64,000 bases of DNA from Steromphala cineraria (Eukaryota > Mollusca > Gastropoda > Trochida > Trochidae), in the NCBI GenBank assembly GCA_916613615.1, contig OU744724.1:24042171-24106170 (forward strand), written 5' to 3'. Under the pieces are notes generated by a model that saw only the letters and a program-made list of their open reading frames with translations, searched no databases and was not told where the DNA came from. Shown piece by piece: positions 1 to 10,500 of the stretch (position 1 is the first letter of the stretch; every line of letters starts with the position of its first letter). The translations under genes and the position numbers were made by a program.

Positions 1-700
1 AACTCTACCCCAGTGTATTATTCTTCAGCCTTTGATCAATTACATTTTCTTCAAGTTTACTTTTTCTCGTGGTGGCATGTGAGAAATATGTCTCGCCATG
101 AATGTTCATTTGGATTACAGCACTTTCAAGATATTTGAAGTTCTAATTAATAATACTACAACCTTTTTAGATTGATACTACAGGGATATATATATCGTCT
201 CGTAAATCATTTTCGTTAACATGCCCCCTTTAATACGACAATCAATAATTCATAAACGTGACCCGGTTCTGGCAGCAATTTAAAACAATTTAAGGTTCAC
301 TTCAAAGATCTAAGTTTGGTGATGTATGGAAAGGTTCTGTTCAAAATTCGTAAAAATCATGTCATAATATGAACCAAATCAAAGATGCTCAATCCTTCGA
401 AGATTGAAAGGTACTTGAACACAAAAAGTGGATCGCACGTGTAACCCATGCTATCTGAGACGTGTTACGTGGCACGCACCTGCATGCATGTGATGTAATC
501 CAAAGAATTACGTTTAAACCGTAGAGAACAGGATATGTTTCAAAAGAAAAGTAACGGATGTCTAAACCCAAATAGTTTTGTTCGATCCTGGTTTTCGGTG
601 GTCATGTATTTTCAATTAAATTGTTTATGGGCCTTTGATAACACACCCAAGATTCTTGTGAAAGAAGACCTGAATATTCTAAAATTGCTAAAATTCGGGG
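1..700. other. Non-coding flank, no gene recognised
   Basis: AT-rich sequence without a convincing exon on either strand. The only open frame of note is short (about 60 codons, minus strand) and has no recognisable motif. A degenerate MITE begins just downstream. Confidence 0.5.
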
Positions 701-707
701 GTCAGAC

Positions 708-905
708 AACTTAGCAGTAGCACGTTTTTAGGGGGGAATGTCGGGAAAATCGAAATAAATGGTTCCAATTGAAAGACAATGTATTAAAACTAAATGAACA
801 ATAGTAAACCAAATATATAATCTAAAGTTCAGCCATACGATTCCTTTTCCTTCGTCGGTAATATTTTATAGGGGTTTAATTTACGTGCTTTTCATATAAT
901 TCTAC
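708..905 (+). mobile_element. Partial copy of the TTAA-flanked MITE family
   Basis: The stretch starts with GCAGTAGCACGTTTTTAG and follows the internal sequence of the roughly 350-bp MITE family found intact at 33085-33430, 40460-40795 and 58350-58730. The right terminus is not recognisable here. The copy is diverged or truncated, and the LINE starts about 50 bp further on. Similarity was judged by eye. Confidence 0.6.
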
Positions 906-1032
906 AGCATCACCCTTTGAGTTAAATGGAGGAATTTATTATATAATCTTCACTTCAATCTTTATTTTCGGTACTGAAAAGGCCACAGGCCTATAGTACA
1001 ATACATAATACATTTGATTTTACATATACTAT

Positions 1033-4000
1033 TTATGTAACAATATGGTTTCTATATACAGATGCGTAGAATATATACATGGACAGGTTTTCGATTTCTT
1101 TGTTATCTAAACTATTTAATAGTTTGGAAAATTTAAGCATGTTTGGATGTACATAATACTTTTCTTTAATATATTTCTTTCTTATGCTACTGTAGATCGG
1201 ACATACAAGTAAAAAATGATATTCATCTTCAATTTCATTTGATTGGCATAATTGACAGATTCTTTGCTCTCTACTAATATTTATATATCTACCTTTCTCA
1301 ATGTACAGTTCGTGTGACGAGCATCGAAAACGTGCTAGACTTATTCTGTACTTCTTAACATTTAAACAAGATAGATAGTATTCGGTATGGATATTTCTTT
1401 TAAACAGTTGATATGTGTCACATTTGCTTGAAAGAGATAGTTTTGCCTGCCAATTTTGAAAATATATATCTTTTAATCTTTGACTAAATGTTTTTATGAA
1501 TTCTGGATATATTCCATTTTCCTGATTGTGCCAAATATTTCCAAAGCCAGTTGAGAACAATAATTGTTTTACATCTGTCACCCAATTTTTATGTCCATTT
1601 CTATCAAATAGCAACATCATATCATAGCATTTCTTTGGTAAGCGATATGAGGGCATATATACTAATTTCATCCAATACCGAATTACCTTACAATAAGAGT
1701 AAATATATAAGGGAAACCTGCCACATTCACCATATACCATAACACTTGGAGTATTCTGTTTAACACCTAAAAACTTTTTACAGGCATATAGATGAACCAT
1801 TTCTAATTTTGCAAATGTATTCAATCCCCAAATTTCTGCCCCATACAAAAGAATTGGACTTATCTTAACATCAAATATTTTGAAAAAAGAGTTCATATTG
1901 AGATCACCTAATATACGAAGTTGTCTTAAGATTCCTAACAGTACTTTCTTCGCCTGCACAGCTGCGTACTTTGCATGTAATGCCCAGGATAATTGGCTTG
2001 TGAAATATACACCAAGATATTTGTAAGAATTTGTAGTTTCAAGTTTACATTTATTGTAGTACCATCTCTCATGTTTTGCTAACTTTCCACCATTCTTAAA
2101 TACCACTACTTTTGTTTTATCTAGATTTACTGTTAGTTTTGACTGCATACAAAAGTTTTCGAGTTCATATATTTGCCTTTGTAGACCCATAACTGTACTT
2201 GATATCAAGACAATGTCATCCGCAAATAGTAAAAGAAATAATTGAAAGATATCTGGATGTAACTGGATACCGTGTGTGCAGTTATTTTCGATCTGTGTGG
2301 CCAATTCATTTATGAAAAAACTAAATAAAAAAGGACTCAGTACACAACCTTGTCTGACCCCAATTTGTATCTCAAAAGTTTCTGATAGAATATTCTTATT
2401 TCTGACACACGCTTTTACATTTTCATATATTTGTCTTAATAGATTACTCATTTTTGGGCTAAGACCATGTTTATTTAGAATATTCCATAATTTATTTCGT
2501 TTCACCGAATCAAAGGCTTTAGCAAAGTCGACAAATAAAGCATAGAATTTCCCCCCTTTAACATTTAGATATCTCTGGACAATACTTTGTAGGATAAACA
2601 TATTATCAATGGTTGTATAACCTTGTCTAAAACCTGCTTGGCATTCAGTAAGCTTGTCCATTGTTTCGCCCCAGAAGACTAGTCTCTTGTTTATGATTGA
2701 AGTAAATATTTTACTGAAAATACTGAGCAGTGTTATCCCTCTATAGTTGTTTACATTGTCTAAATCACCATTTTTGTGTAAGGGGATAATTATTCCCATC
2801 GACCACTCTTTTGGAAAGGTACCTTTTTCGATTATCAGATTGAATAATAAATCTAAGTACGGGGTTAAAAGATCAGCTGAATATCTGAACAATTCGGGAA
2901 TCATATTATCTACCCCTGGCGATTTCTTGAGTTTCATGTTATTTATACTCTCAAATATTTCCTCTCTAGTTATGGGTGAATCAAGTATCTGTTTTGTCAG
3001 TTCACAATCTACGTCAGAATGATTGATAAATACATCATCTTCGAAATCGTTATGGTCACTGTCTGGTATATTTTCACATGAATACAACTTTTTGAAGTGA
3101 TCAAACCAGTGTTCTGTATCAATATTATTCACGTCTGTAGGTTTTACATTGAGACGTTTTAGCTCATTCCAAAATCTTTTCGAATCATTTATGCTATTTT
3201 CAATTATTGATTGTTTGTTTCTGTAATATTCCATTCGTTTTCGTTTACACAAAGAATCATATTCATTTCTTGTCTTATTATAGTTTTCTAATGAAGTTAA
3301 ATCTTTACATTTTCTGAATTTGTTCAAAGATCTACATCGTTGGACTTTCAATTTTCTGCATTCTGTATCATACCAGTCATTTGCATACGAATTAGCTTTC
3401 TTAACATTTCTCTTCATATCAGACGCAGCTAGACTCAGTGCCTCAACAATATACTTAATGCTTCTATCAATGCACGTAAATGCGTTATCTACTGATTTGT
3501 CAAAAAGATTCTGTACATCATCAGATAAGAGATTTTGTCTAAACTGTTCCAGTTTATCCATATCCCAGACAAACTTAAAACCAGTCTTACTATCAGTATC
3601 GCGCACATCTGCTTGATGTGAATGAAGCGTTCGTAATTGTAGAGTGAGCGGGAGATGAGACGACTCGGCTCTGGATGGTATGTTGAAGTCATTAACGGAA
3701 TCGAATAAAACTGAAGATGCTATTATATAATCAATTACGCTGGCACCATTAGGACCGATATAAGTAAAATCACCAGTTTCTGAGTCAGAGCCGCATCTCC
3801 CGTTCATCATATGAATATTTAGTACAGAACATAAATCAAGCAAGTGTGTACCGAAATTGTTTACTGTCTTGTCGACGGAGAATCGTTTAAGATTGAAGCA
3901 GTCAAAAATAGATTCAATAAATGAGTAATTTTCGTTTTCTGTAAATTCTAATATATCGTCTTCAATGAAATCTGGTTTTGTTCCAGTTCGTGCATTAAAA

Positions 4001-4554
4001 TCTCCGCCGCACAAGATGCAAACATTCGGTAACTCTGAGATTATTTCTAATAAGTTATCATGGAAAATAGTAATTCCATTTTTACATTCTAAATGAGATT
4101 GATTATACCAAGTAGATGCTTCTGGGTGGATATATGCACATGCATATAACAGATCATTATCAAAACCAAACATTGTTTTATCAAATACAATGAATATGCT
4201 ATTTTCGGTGATTTTTTTAGATTTTATGAACTTTCTGAATTGATTTCTTACAAACACTATGATTCCGCCAGAAAGCCTCCCAAAATTTGATATTTTCTCT
4301 GCATGTTTGGTAATTGATAAATAATCTGGAAAATGTCTTATTAAGTCAATGTCATTACACCAAGTTTCAGTGAAGCCAATGATATCAAATAACTTAACAT
4401 ATTCAATAAACTCGTTATCAGTGAACTTCTGTTTCAGGCCAGATACATTCCAAAATATGAAATTAGCAATGTTATCTATGTATGGAAGGTAATTGTCATT
4501 TGTATTATTTTCCTGTTGGAACTTCGAAGAATCTTTTAGACCCTGGCCACGCCT
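1033..4554 (-). CDS. LINE ORF2: endonuclease and reverse transcriptase
   Basis: This frame codes the replication enzyme of the retrotransposon: it nicks target DNA and copies the element RNA at the nick. An apurinic-type endonuclease comes first (N-V-S-G, T-E-T-W and G-G-D-F-N-A-R motifs, then S-S-H-L-P-L). The reverse transcriptase follows, with NNYRGITLLS, VDFAKAFDSV, GVRQGCVLSP and the catalytic LLFADDIVLIS near 2210-2235. The C-terminal end (about 1300-1180) has a cysteine/histidine cluster, CQLC then EDEYHF and C-P-I-Y. The frame is open from directly after the ORF1 stop at 4557-4555. Its first AUG is only at 4173, downstream of the first two endonuclease motifs, so an AUG start would remove part of the active site. 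About 1173 codons are open. Expression by readthrough or reinitiation is inferred. Confidence 0.9.
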   Translation of the reverse strand, partial: RRGQGLKDSSKFQQENNTNDNYLPYIDNIANFIFWNVSGLKQKFTDNEFIEYVKLFDIIGFTETWCNDIDLIRHFPDYLSITKHAEKISNFGRLSGGIIVFVRNQFRKFIKSKKITENSIFIVFDKTMFGFDNDLLYACAYIHPEASTWYNQSHLECKNGITIFHDNLLEIISELPNVCILCGGDFNARTGTKPDFIEDDILEFTENENYSFIESIFDCFNLKRFSVDKTVNNFGTHLLDLCSVLNIHMMNGRCGSDSETGDFTYIGPNGASVIDYIIASSVLFDSVNDFNIPSRAESSHLPLTLQLRTLHSHQADVRDTDSKTGFKFVWDMDKLEQFRQNLLSDDVQNLFDKSVDNAFTCIDRSIKYIVEALSLAASDMKRNVKKANSYANDWYDTECRKLKVQRCRSLNKFRKCKDLTSLENYNKTRNEYDSLCKRKRMEYYRNKQSIIENSINDSKRFWNELKRLNVKPTDVNNIDTEHWFDHFKKLYSCENIPDSDHNDFEDDVFINHSDVDCELTKQILDSPITREEIFESINNMKLKKSPGVDNMIPELFRYSADLLTPYLDLLFNLIIEKGTFPKEWSMGIIIPLHKNGDLDNVNNYRGITLLSIFSKIFTSIINKRLVFWGETMDKLTECQAGFRQGYTTIDNMFILQSIVQRYLNVKGGKFYALFVDFAKAFDSVKRNKLWNILNKHGLSPKMSNLLRQIYENVKACVRNKNILSETFEIQIGVRQGCVLSPFLFSFFINELATQIENNCTHGIQLHPDIFQLFLLLFADDIVLISSTVMGLQRQIYELENFCMQSKLTVNLDKTKVVVFKNGGKLAKHERWYYNKCKLETTNSYKYLGVYFTSQLSWALHAKYAAVQAKKVLLGILRQLRILGDLNMNSFFKIFDVKISPILLYGAEIWGLNTFAKLEMVHLYACKKFLGVKQNTPSVMVYGECGRFPLYIYSYCKVIRYWMKLVYMPSYRLPKKCYDMMLLFDRNGHKNWVTDVKQLLFSTGFGNIWHNQENGIYPEFIKTFSQRLKDIYFQNWQAKLSLSSKCDTYQLFKRNIHTEYYLSCLNVKKYRISLARFRCSSHELYIEKGRYINISREQRICQLCQSNEIEDEYHFLLVCPIYSSIRKKYIKEKYYVHPNMLKFSKLLNSLDNKEIENLSMYIFYASVYRNHIVT

Positions 4555-5763
4555 TTATCTGCGCCGATTCCTGTTTGAGCCACGAGGATCAGTTCTGTTC
4601 TCACGACTCTGGTCTGCTCTCGGTGCCGAGTTGGCCTGTGCACTACTTGACTCTGTGGGCCTCCCTGAATCTTGCTGGGTGCTGGTCTCACTTGTGCTGG
4701 GTCTCACGATCGTATCCTCTTTGGCTACATCCATTAACTTGCTCCCTTTGAAGAAGAATCTTCTGTCCGGGTGCCTCGTTCGCTGCCTGTATAGCTCTTG
4801 TCTCTGTAATGTAGTGAGGTCGTTCGCGATGCCTATTCCCTGTTCCTTGAGTATGTCCCTCATCTTAACAGAATGCCACTTGTCTTCCCAGTGCTGCATC
4901 CTCACGATGACAGGTCTGGGGGCATCAGTCTTCCGGGTAGAGATCCGATGGGCTCTCTCTATATCACGCGGGACAAGAGGGGGTAACTTTTTCTTGTCAC
5001 GAGCAATATTCAGGATTTCTATGACCTTTGCTTTACTTTCTGTATATGTTTCTTTTTGTGAAGCCTCTTGAATCCCATAAAGCACCAAATTATTCCTCCG
5101 GTTCCTTTGTTCCTGTTCTTCAATTCTCTCCTCTAAACCTTCTATGTAGCCGTCAATATCACACAGTTTTTCATTTAGTGCATCCATATCCGTTCTTAAG
5201 ATTTGCTGTTCCTGTTTGTTTGTCTCAAATTCACTTCTTAATTTACAAATGTCAGATTTAATGAAGTTTACGTCCTCTTTTATCGATTTTATGTCAGAGC
5301 GTACTCTTTCTTCCGAGTCATTTATTTGTTTCACGATGTAGTCTCTCATCTCATCTAGTTCACGGTTCGCAGGACCGGGGTTGAGTTCGATGTCTCCAGC
5401 TAGATGTATTGTCGAGGGTAAGAACGTGTAAGCTGATGGCGAGAGTTGTGAGTTGGGCGATCTGTGTAAGTGGGTCCAGCTTGTGACGTCACAGCCCTGA
5501 CATGCATGTAAACAATGATCGCTTATCGATCGGGAAGTGAACATGCTATCAAAGTTCATCATCAAGTGTTCCCCATAACTTGTAAGAGAGAAGCCAAGTA
5601 TCAAGTGAACAGAAATCACAAATGCACATATTGAGAGGCGATAAGGCATATCCGAACTGTCACTGAACGGGGTGTACCTGTAATCAACATGGTCGATCTG
5701 ACGTGTCCCGGTTGGATGTTTAAATCGTCCGATCCTCGCTCTATAGAGCGATATGTCAATCAT
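4555..5763 (-). CDS. LINE ORF1: RNA-binding coiled-coil protein with 2A motif
   Basis: A 402-residue protein. Residues 41-60 form a hydrophobic segment (SICAFVISVHLILGFSL) that could act as a signal or membrane segment. A 2A motif follows at 123-131, then a heptad-rich coiled coil (about 133-225) and an RRM-like core of the L1 ORF1p type (RRNNLVLYGI, then ERAHR and RPVIVRM). The tail is rich in Ser/Thr/Arg/Asn and ends in basic residues. By family knowledge ORF1p coats the element RNA and acts as a chaperone. ORF1 ends in TAA directly followed by the open ORF2 frame with no frameshift. The start at 5763 is the first in-frame AUG I see; a second Met at residue 39, just before the hydrophobic stretch, is an alternative start. 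Confidence 0.85.
   Translation of the reverse strand: MIDISLYRARIGRFKHPTGTRQIDHVDYRYTPFSDSSDMPYRLSICAFVISVHLILGFSLTSYGEHLMMNFDSMFTSRSISDHCLHACQGCDVTSWTHLHRSPNSQLSPSAYTFLPSTIHLAGDIELNPGPANRELDEMRDYIVKQINDSEERVRSDIKSIKEDVNFIKSDICKLRSEFETNKQEQQILRTDMDALNEKLCDIDGYIEGLEERIEEQEQRNRRNNLVLYGIQEASQKETYTESKAKVIEILNIARDKKKLPPLVPRDIERAHRISTRKTDAPRPVIVRMQHWEDKWHSVKMRDILKEQGIGIANDLTTLQRQELYRQRTRHPDRRFFFKGSKLMDVAKEDTIVRPSTSETSTQQDSGRPTESSSAQANSAPRADQSRENRTDPRGSNRNRRR
5371..5397 (-). other. 2A (StopGo) ribosome-skipping motif in LINE ORF1
   Basis: Residues 123-131 of ORF1 read GDIELNPGP, matching the 2A consensus D-V/I-E-x-N-P-G-P. In known 2A peptides the ribosome fails to join the last Gly to the following Pro and continues, giving two proteins from one frame. 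Here that would release a leader of about 130 residues with the hydrophobic segment, and an ORF1p starting at Pro131. Activity is inferred; the motif is seen directly. Confidence 0.85.
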
Positions 5764-5915
5764 GATGAATGAACGAATGCTCTACAATGCTAGATGATCT
5801 ACCTCTACCACTTTAGATACTTGGGAAGGATGATAAATTACCAAATTACCCACTTTCTTTCTCCGCTGTTGATATGACACGACTGCTTAGTAGGGGCGCA
5901 TAACTCTTCGATTCT

Positions 5916-7593
5916 ATTATATAACGACGTAAATGTAGTCTATAAGCAATTATAAGCATGCAGGACATTTCTAAACGATTCTAAGCAGTTTTAAAACGGA
6001 AGGAACCATTTTTGGCCCGCTCGTGACGCCTTATCCACGTTAGGCCTAGAATCTACCAACCTCCAATAAGTTAAAAAATGTGCTCACACAAAATATGACC
6101 GCTTTGCTTAATACATTCTACTGATTTCTTCTACAACTATTGGTACCTCCTTTAAATAAAAATCGTAAAGATATTAGTTAGGTGGTTTTTTGGTTTTTTT
6201 TGAATGATGTTAATATTTTCCATCAGTTGTTATATTGAATGTATCTGTTACACAGCGAAATAATATTACAAGGTTTTATAATACATAATTTCTAAAAATG
6301 TTTACATTTTTAACTATAACCCGGGCATCAAATTTTAAAACTAGGTGTATAGGTGGCCAAAAAAAACCAAGGATTCTTTACAGGGTATTGTTTGAAAAGG
6401 CAATAAATTTAAGAGCTTGGTAAAAAGTTTGCTTTCACAATGAAACTGATTATGTTCAGTGGATTGTTATCCAGGATACTATTTTATGATGTAAGATCGA
6501 TATTTCCTTTAACATATTGTTAGGAAATAAATAATATATATTAATAATTTTATTTAATAACTTTTCTCCCCTTTAGAACACTAAAGGATTGAAGAGATTT
6601 TTATTCAATATTTTACGAATGCTTTATATCGAAATACGGCACATAACGGAAGGGGAGATCACTCTAATCTCAGGTGCCACAAGCAGACGACACGCGAATC
6701 TGCGACTTTGTTTTCGTCCCTGTTTCTTGCAAACGTCTGCAAAAATTGTTGATGGTAAGTATCTAAATGTAGAATTTACAGTTTTCCAGACAATTGATGG
6801 GTTTAAGCTTTATTTTTTTTCATAATCGTAGGAAATTCTTGCAAAATAAGATCTGTCAGACTGATGTTTTGGCCTTGTTATTTCGAGTTCTTGGACTATG
6901 TAAAAGTAAATCAATATCACTATCTTGAAATTTGTTATTTTGATTTTGTTTGTACTAGATGTTGGGTAAAGATCTAATCATGATATAAATTATGCAGGAT
7001 CAGATCAGGTATGTTTGTTATGACGTTTAATTATTGATGCCAAATATAGGAATCTACATTTGACTGGACTGAAATATTCTTTTCTTTGATAATCTTGTAA
7101 GTTCTAGCAAAGATTTGTCGATCACTTGGAAACTTAAATATCATATTACCTGTTATCGATATGGGGTTTTTAACACTATTTGTCTATGTAATACAAAATC
7201 AAAATACCACAACTTTTCAAAAACAAAACTATAGGCTTTGTTAAAGCTGAAAGTTTAAACAGTAACAAATTACTGTTGAAGTTTATTACTGTATGGTATT
7301 CAACCTAATAAGCGCCACGGGCGCCTTGAACAAAGTGAATACGCTGAATTTATTATTTTAGTACCGCTGATACATGGGTGGTTATCAGACCTATTTATAA
7401 ATACAAAACCCTTTGGGCAGTGCTTATTGGAGCAGGGCGCTTATTATGTCGAATACGGTAATAATACTGGTAGTCAATTTATAATAGCATTGTTTTGCCA
7501 CAAGTCACCAATCAAGCAAAGTATTTACTTTCAGTTTACAGAGACCAGGGTTTGTTGAAGTCTTGACCATTCCAGAGATGAAGAGGAGGCCCG
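5916..7593. other. Upstream region of SPDYA, no gene recognised
   Basis: Non-coding AT-rich DNA with homopolymer tracts. A plus-strand frame at 6589-6825 has no recognisable motif. A TTTCAG acceptor-like site near 7533 precedes the first SPDYA coding exon, so an untranslated 5' exon may lie in this interval. Confidence 0.4.
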
Positions 7594-10500
7594 ATGACTC
7601 TTAAATTGCCTAATTTTGAGGAAACCTATCAGGACACATTTATAAAACTATATGAGCGTCTGAATAACCAAAACACAGAAGAGTACACAACCCTGTTTCC
7701 ATATTACACCTATCCTCTTGTGACAGTTGCTTGTGGACAGCCAGTCCACACCAGCAATCACATGAAGAGACAGAGGACAGAGACCCAGCTGCATGAAGAG
7801 GGTCATGTAGAGGAGACTTCACTTCATGTTCCAGCCAAGAAACAGAAGAAGTCATGCTTTGTTGTCAAGGGAAAGGAAATGAAGGCTTTCTTTGGATTAC
7901 TTGGTATGTCTGTGTTACTGTTGAAGGACTCCTGCAGTGTAGTTGTTAGTTTAGAATACAGTTACTTGCTGAACCTTGTACTAGATGGTTCATGTGTTAA
8001 AAACATGAAGTAACTAGATTAGCGTTTGCGGGATACCGCAAAAGCAGAGCAGCCCCTGAACTTGGGGTTTCGCCTTACCCTGTTCCGCCTTTTACAGGCC
8101 TCACCAAATTGGGAATTTTCTCGTGACCTTGACCTTTGACACTCAAGGTCACACAATCAATGAACACATTTCATTGAGTATAACATTATTGTAATGAAAT
8201 AAAGTGTTAAAATTTAAATTAATTCATTTTCTCCATATATGTTGACCTTGCTGTGACCTTGACCTTCGACAGTTCGTACCCAAAACTTTTTGAAAAATTT
8301 GTACTTCTCAAGAGATAATATATACAAAATCTAAACTTCATAGCACAAAAACTTTTCAAGTTATTGTGTTTACAAGGAATTGCAATAACTCATCTCATGA
8401 CCTTGACCTTTGACCTTGAAGGTCACACAATAATTGAACACTTTTTATTGAGTATAACAATCATGTATTGATTAAAAGTGATCATAGTTAAAATTAAGCA
8501 TTTTCGCTAAACCATGCTTAAGTCATGACCTTGCTGTGACCTTGACCTTGGACGGATTGTAGCCGAAACCTTTTCAAAATTTTTTACTTTTCCAAGGATG
8601 ATATATACCAAGTTAGAGCTTCATAGCACAAAAACTTTTCAAGTTACCGTGTTTACAAAGAATTTTGCGGTGATTTTATAACTCGTGACCTTGACCTTTG
8701 AACTTGAAAGTGAACATGTCATAATGATCCCCTGGAAGTATTAACATTTTGACATGTTCATGAGTTCTGAAAAGCTAAATGGGATAAAGTTATACCCAAA
8801 TTTAGTGCATTTTGTAATAACTCATATCTCATGACCTTGACCTTTGACCTTCAAGGTCACACAATCATTGAACACTTTTTATTGCGTATAACAATCATGT
8901 ATTGATTAAAAGTGTTCATAGTTAAAATAAAGCATTTTCGCTAAAACATGCTTACTTCATGACCTTGCTGTGACCTTGACCTTTGACGGATTGTAGCCAA
9001 AACCTTTTCAAAATTTTTTACTTTTCCAAGGATGATATATACCAAGTTAGAGCTTCATAGCACAAAAACTTTTCAAGTTATCGCGTTTACAAGGAATTCT
9101 TAGAGTGAATACATATCTCGTGACCTTGACCTTTGACCTTGAAAGTGAACGTGTCAAAATCGTTCCCCCGAGGTATGAGTAGTAAGGTATGAATAAGAGT
9201 TCTGGAAAGCTTAGTGGAAAAAAGTTATAGCTATTTGTACGAGTGCGGCGGCGGCGGCGGCGGCGGCGGCGATGGAAACTTCACAAAAACTGATAGCAGC
9301 CCCGTCCTTAGACGGGGCTGCTAAATAGGTTATGCTAACTTTTTGCCATTTAGCAACCATAATTTTTTAAGTTAATGCAAGAAAAGGATTTATGTCTAAT
9401 AGTATTATGAGAATTAGGAACTGCAACAAGGTCAAATCAATGGAAATTTATCCAAAGTTTAGACTAAGCATTAAAAAGCCATTACTCTTATCCTGTATCA
9501 GTTTAGTTTTGTTAGATCATCAGAAAGTGTACAGTACTGTACTGCATGTGGTTGTGATAAAATATTTTTGCTTTGAGTCTTTTTATTCTTGCAAACAAAT
9601 TCTTATTAAAAATACATTTAATTCATGAATCTTTGCAGCTGATGAATTGATACAAGACTTCCTTGATATGGACAGTTGTATGAAGATAGCAGACAATGTA
9701 AGGTTATGCTTTATATTTTTGTTGTTTTCAAAAACTTGCTCAACACTGTTAATCTTCATTTTGTAATATATTCATGAAATATTACATCTATGAAATTATA
9801 GCATCTGATAAATTAATCTTTAAATTTGTTATACATCCATATTTTGTTAAGAGTACATTTAAGATTATTTATGATTTCAGTACTTGATAGCAATGGTATT
9901 TGCTTACTTCAAGAGAGCTGGATATGCCTTGAGAGAATATTCTAGGACAAACTTCTTCATTGCATTGTAAGTTTATTAGTCTAGGTACAAATGAATATTC
10001 ATTAAAACAGGATTAAATAAATATGTAAAATATAATTGTAAGTGTATGTATTATCTTGCTTGTTTTTTTCAATTGTCAATAAACACCATTTGTCACTTCA
10101 CCACTAAACCTACTACATTTCAAGAATGAAATGATTAGCAGAATAATTTAGCATCATAAAGTATTATTATTTTGTGTAGTGCAAGACTGTCAATCGCAGT
10201 CTATTGAATTCTTATAAATTTCCATCTTTTGTTAAAAACATAAGTGCATAAAATGAGCAGAAATGTCCACAAAATTTAAATATTTTATAATGTATTTTTA
10301 ACTGTCAAGGTATCTTGCCAATGATGTTGAAGAAGATGAAGAAGAAATCAAATATGAAATATTTCCCTGGGCCCTTGGGAAGAAATGGAAGAGGAAATAT
10401 CCAGGCTTTCTATCAAAGCGTGATAAGTTGTTGAAGAGAATTGACTACAGAGCTATAGTCAGTAGACGATGTTGTGAAGAGGTAATTGCACTAAAAAGAT

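Larger units (their letters stand above)
950..5915 (-). mobile_element. Non-LTR retrotransposon (LINE), near full length
   Basis: The minus strand carries ORF1 (5763-4555), ORF2 (4554-1033) and a short 3' UTR ending near position 960 in a small GGCC-type hairpin followed by an AAATAAAG tail. The right edge is uncertain. The string TATTATATAA occurs at both edges (around 940 and 5916) and may be a short target-site duplication, which would give a 5' UTR of about 150 nt. Apart from the stop codon between the ORFs, both frames are open over their full length, which suggests a recent insertion. By family knowledge, 2A-bearing LINEs of the CR1/L2/Crack group are known from sea urchin and oyster; assignment to that group is an inference. 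Confidence 0.85.

Noticed and set aside
1551..3616. Plus-strand frames opposite LINE ORF2
   Set aside because: Antisense shadows of a strongly supported reverse-transcriptase frame.
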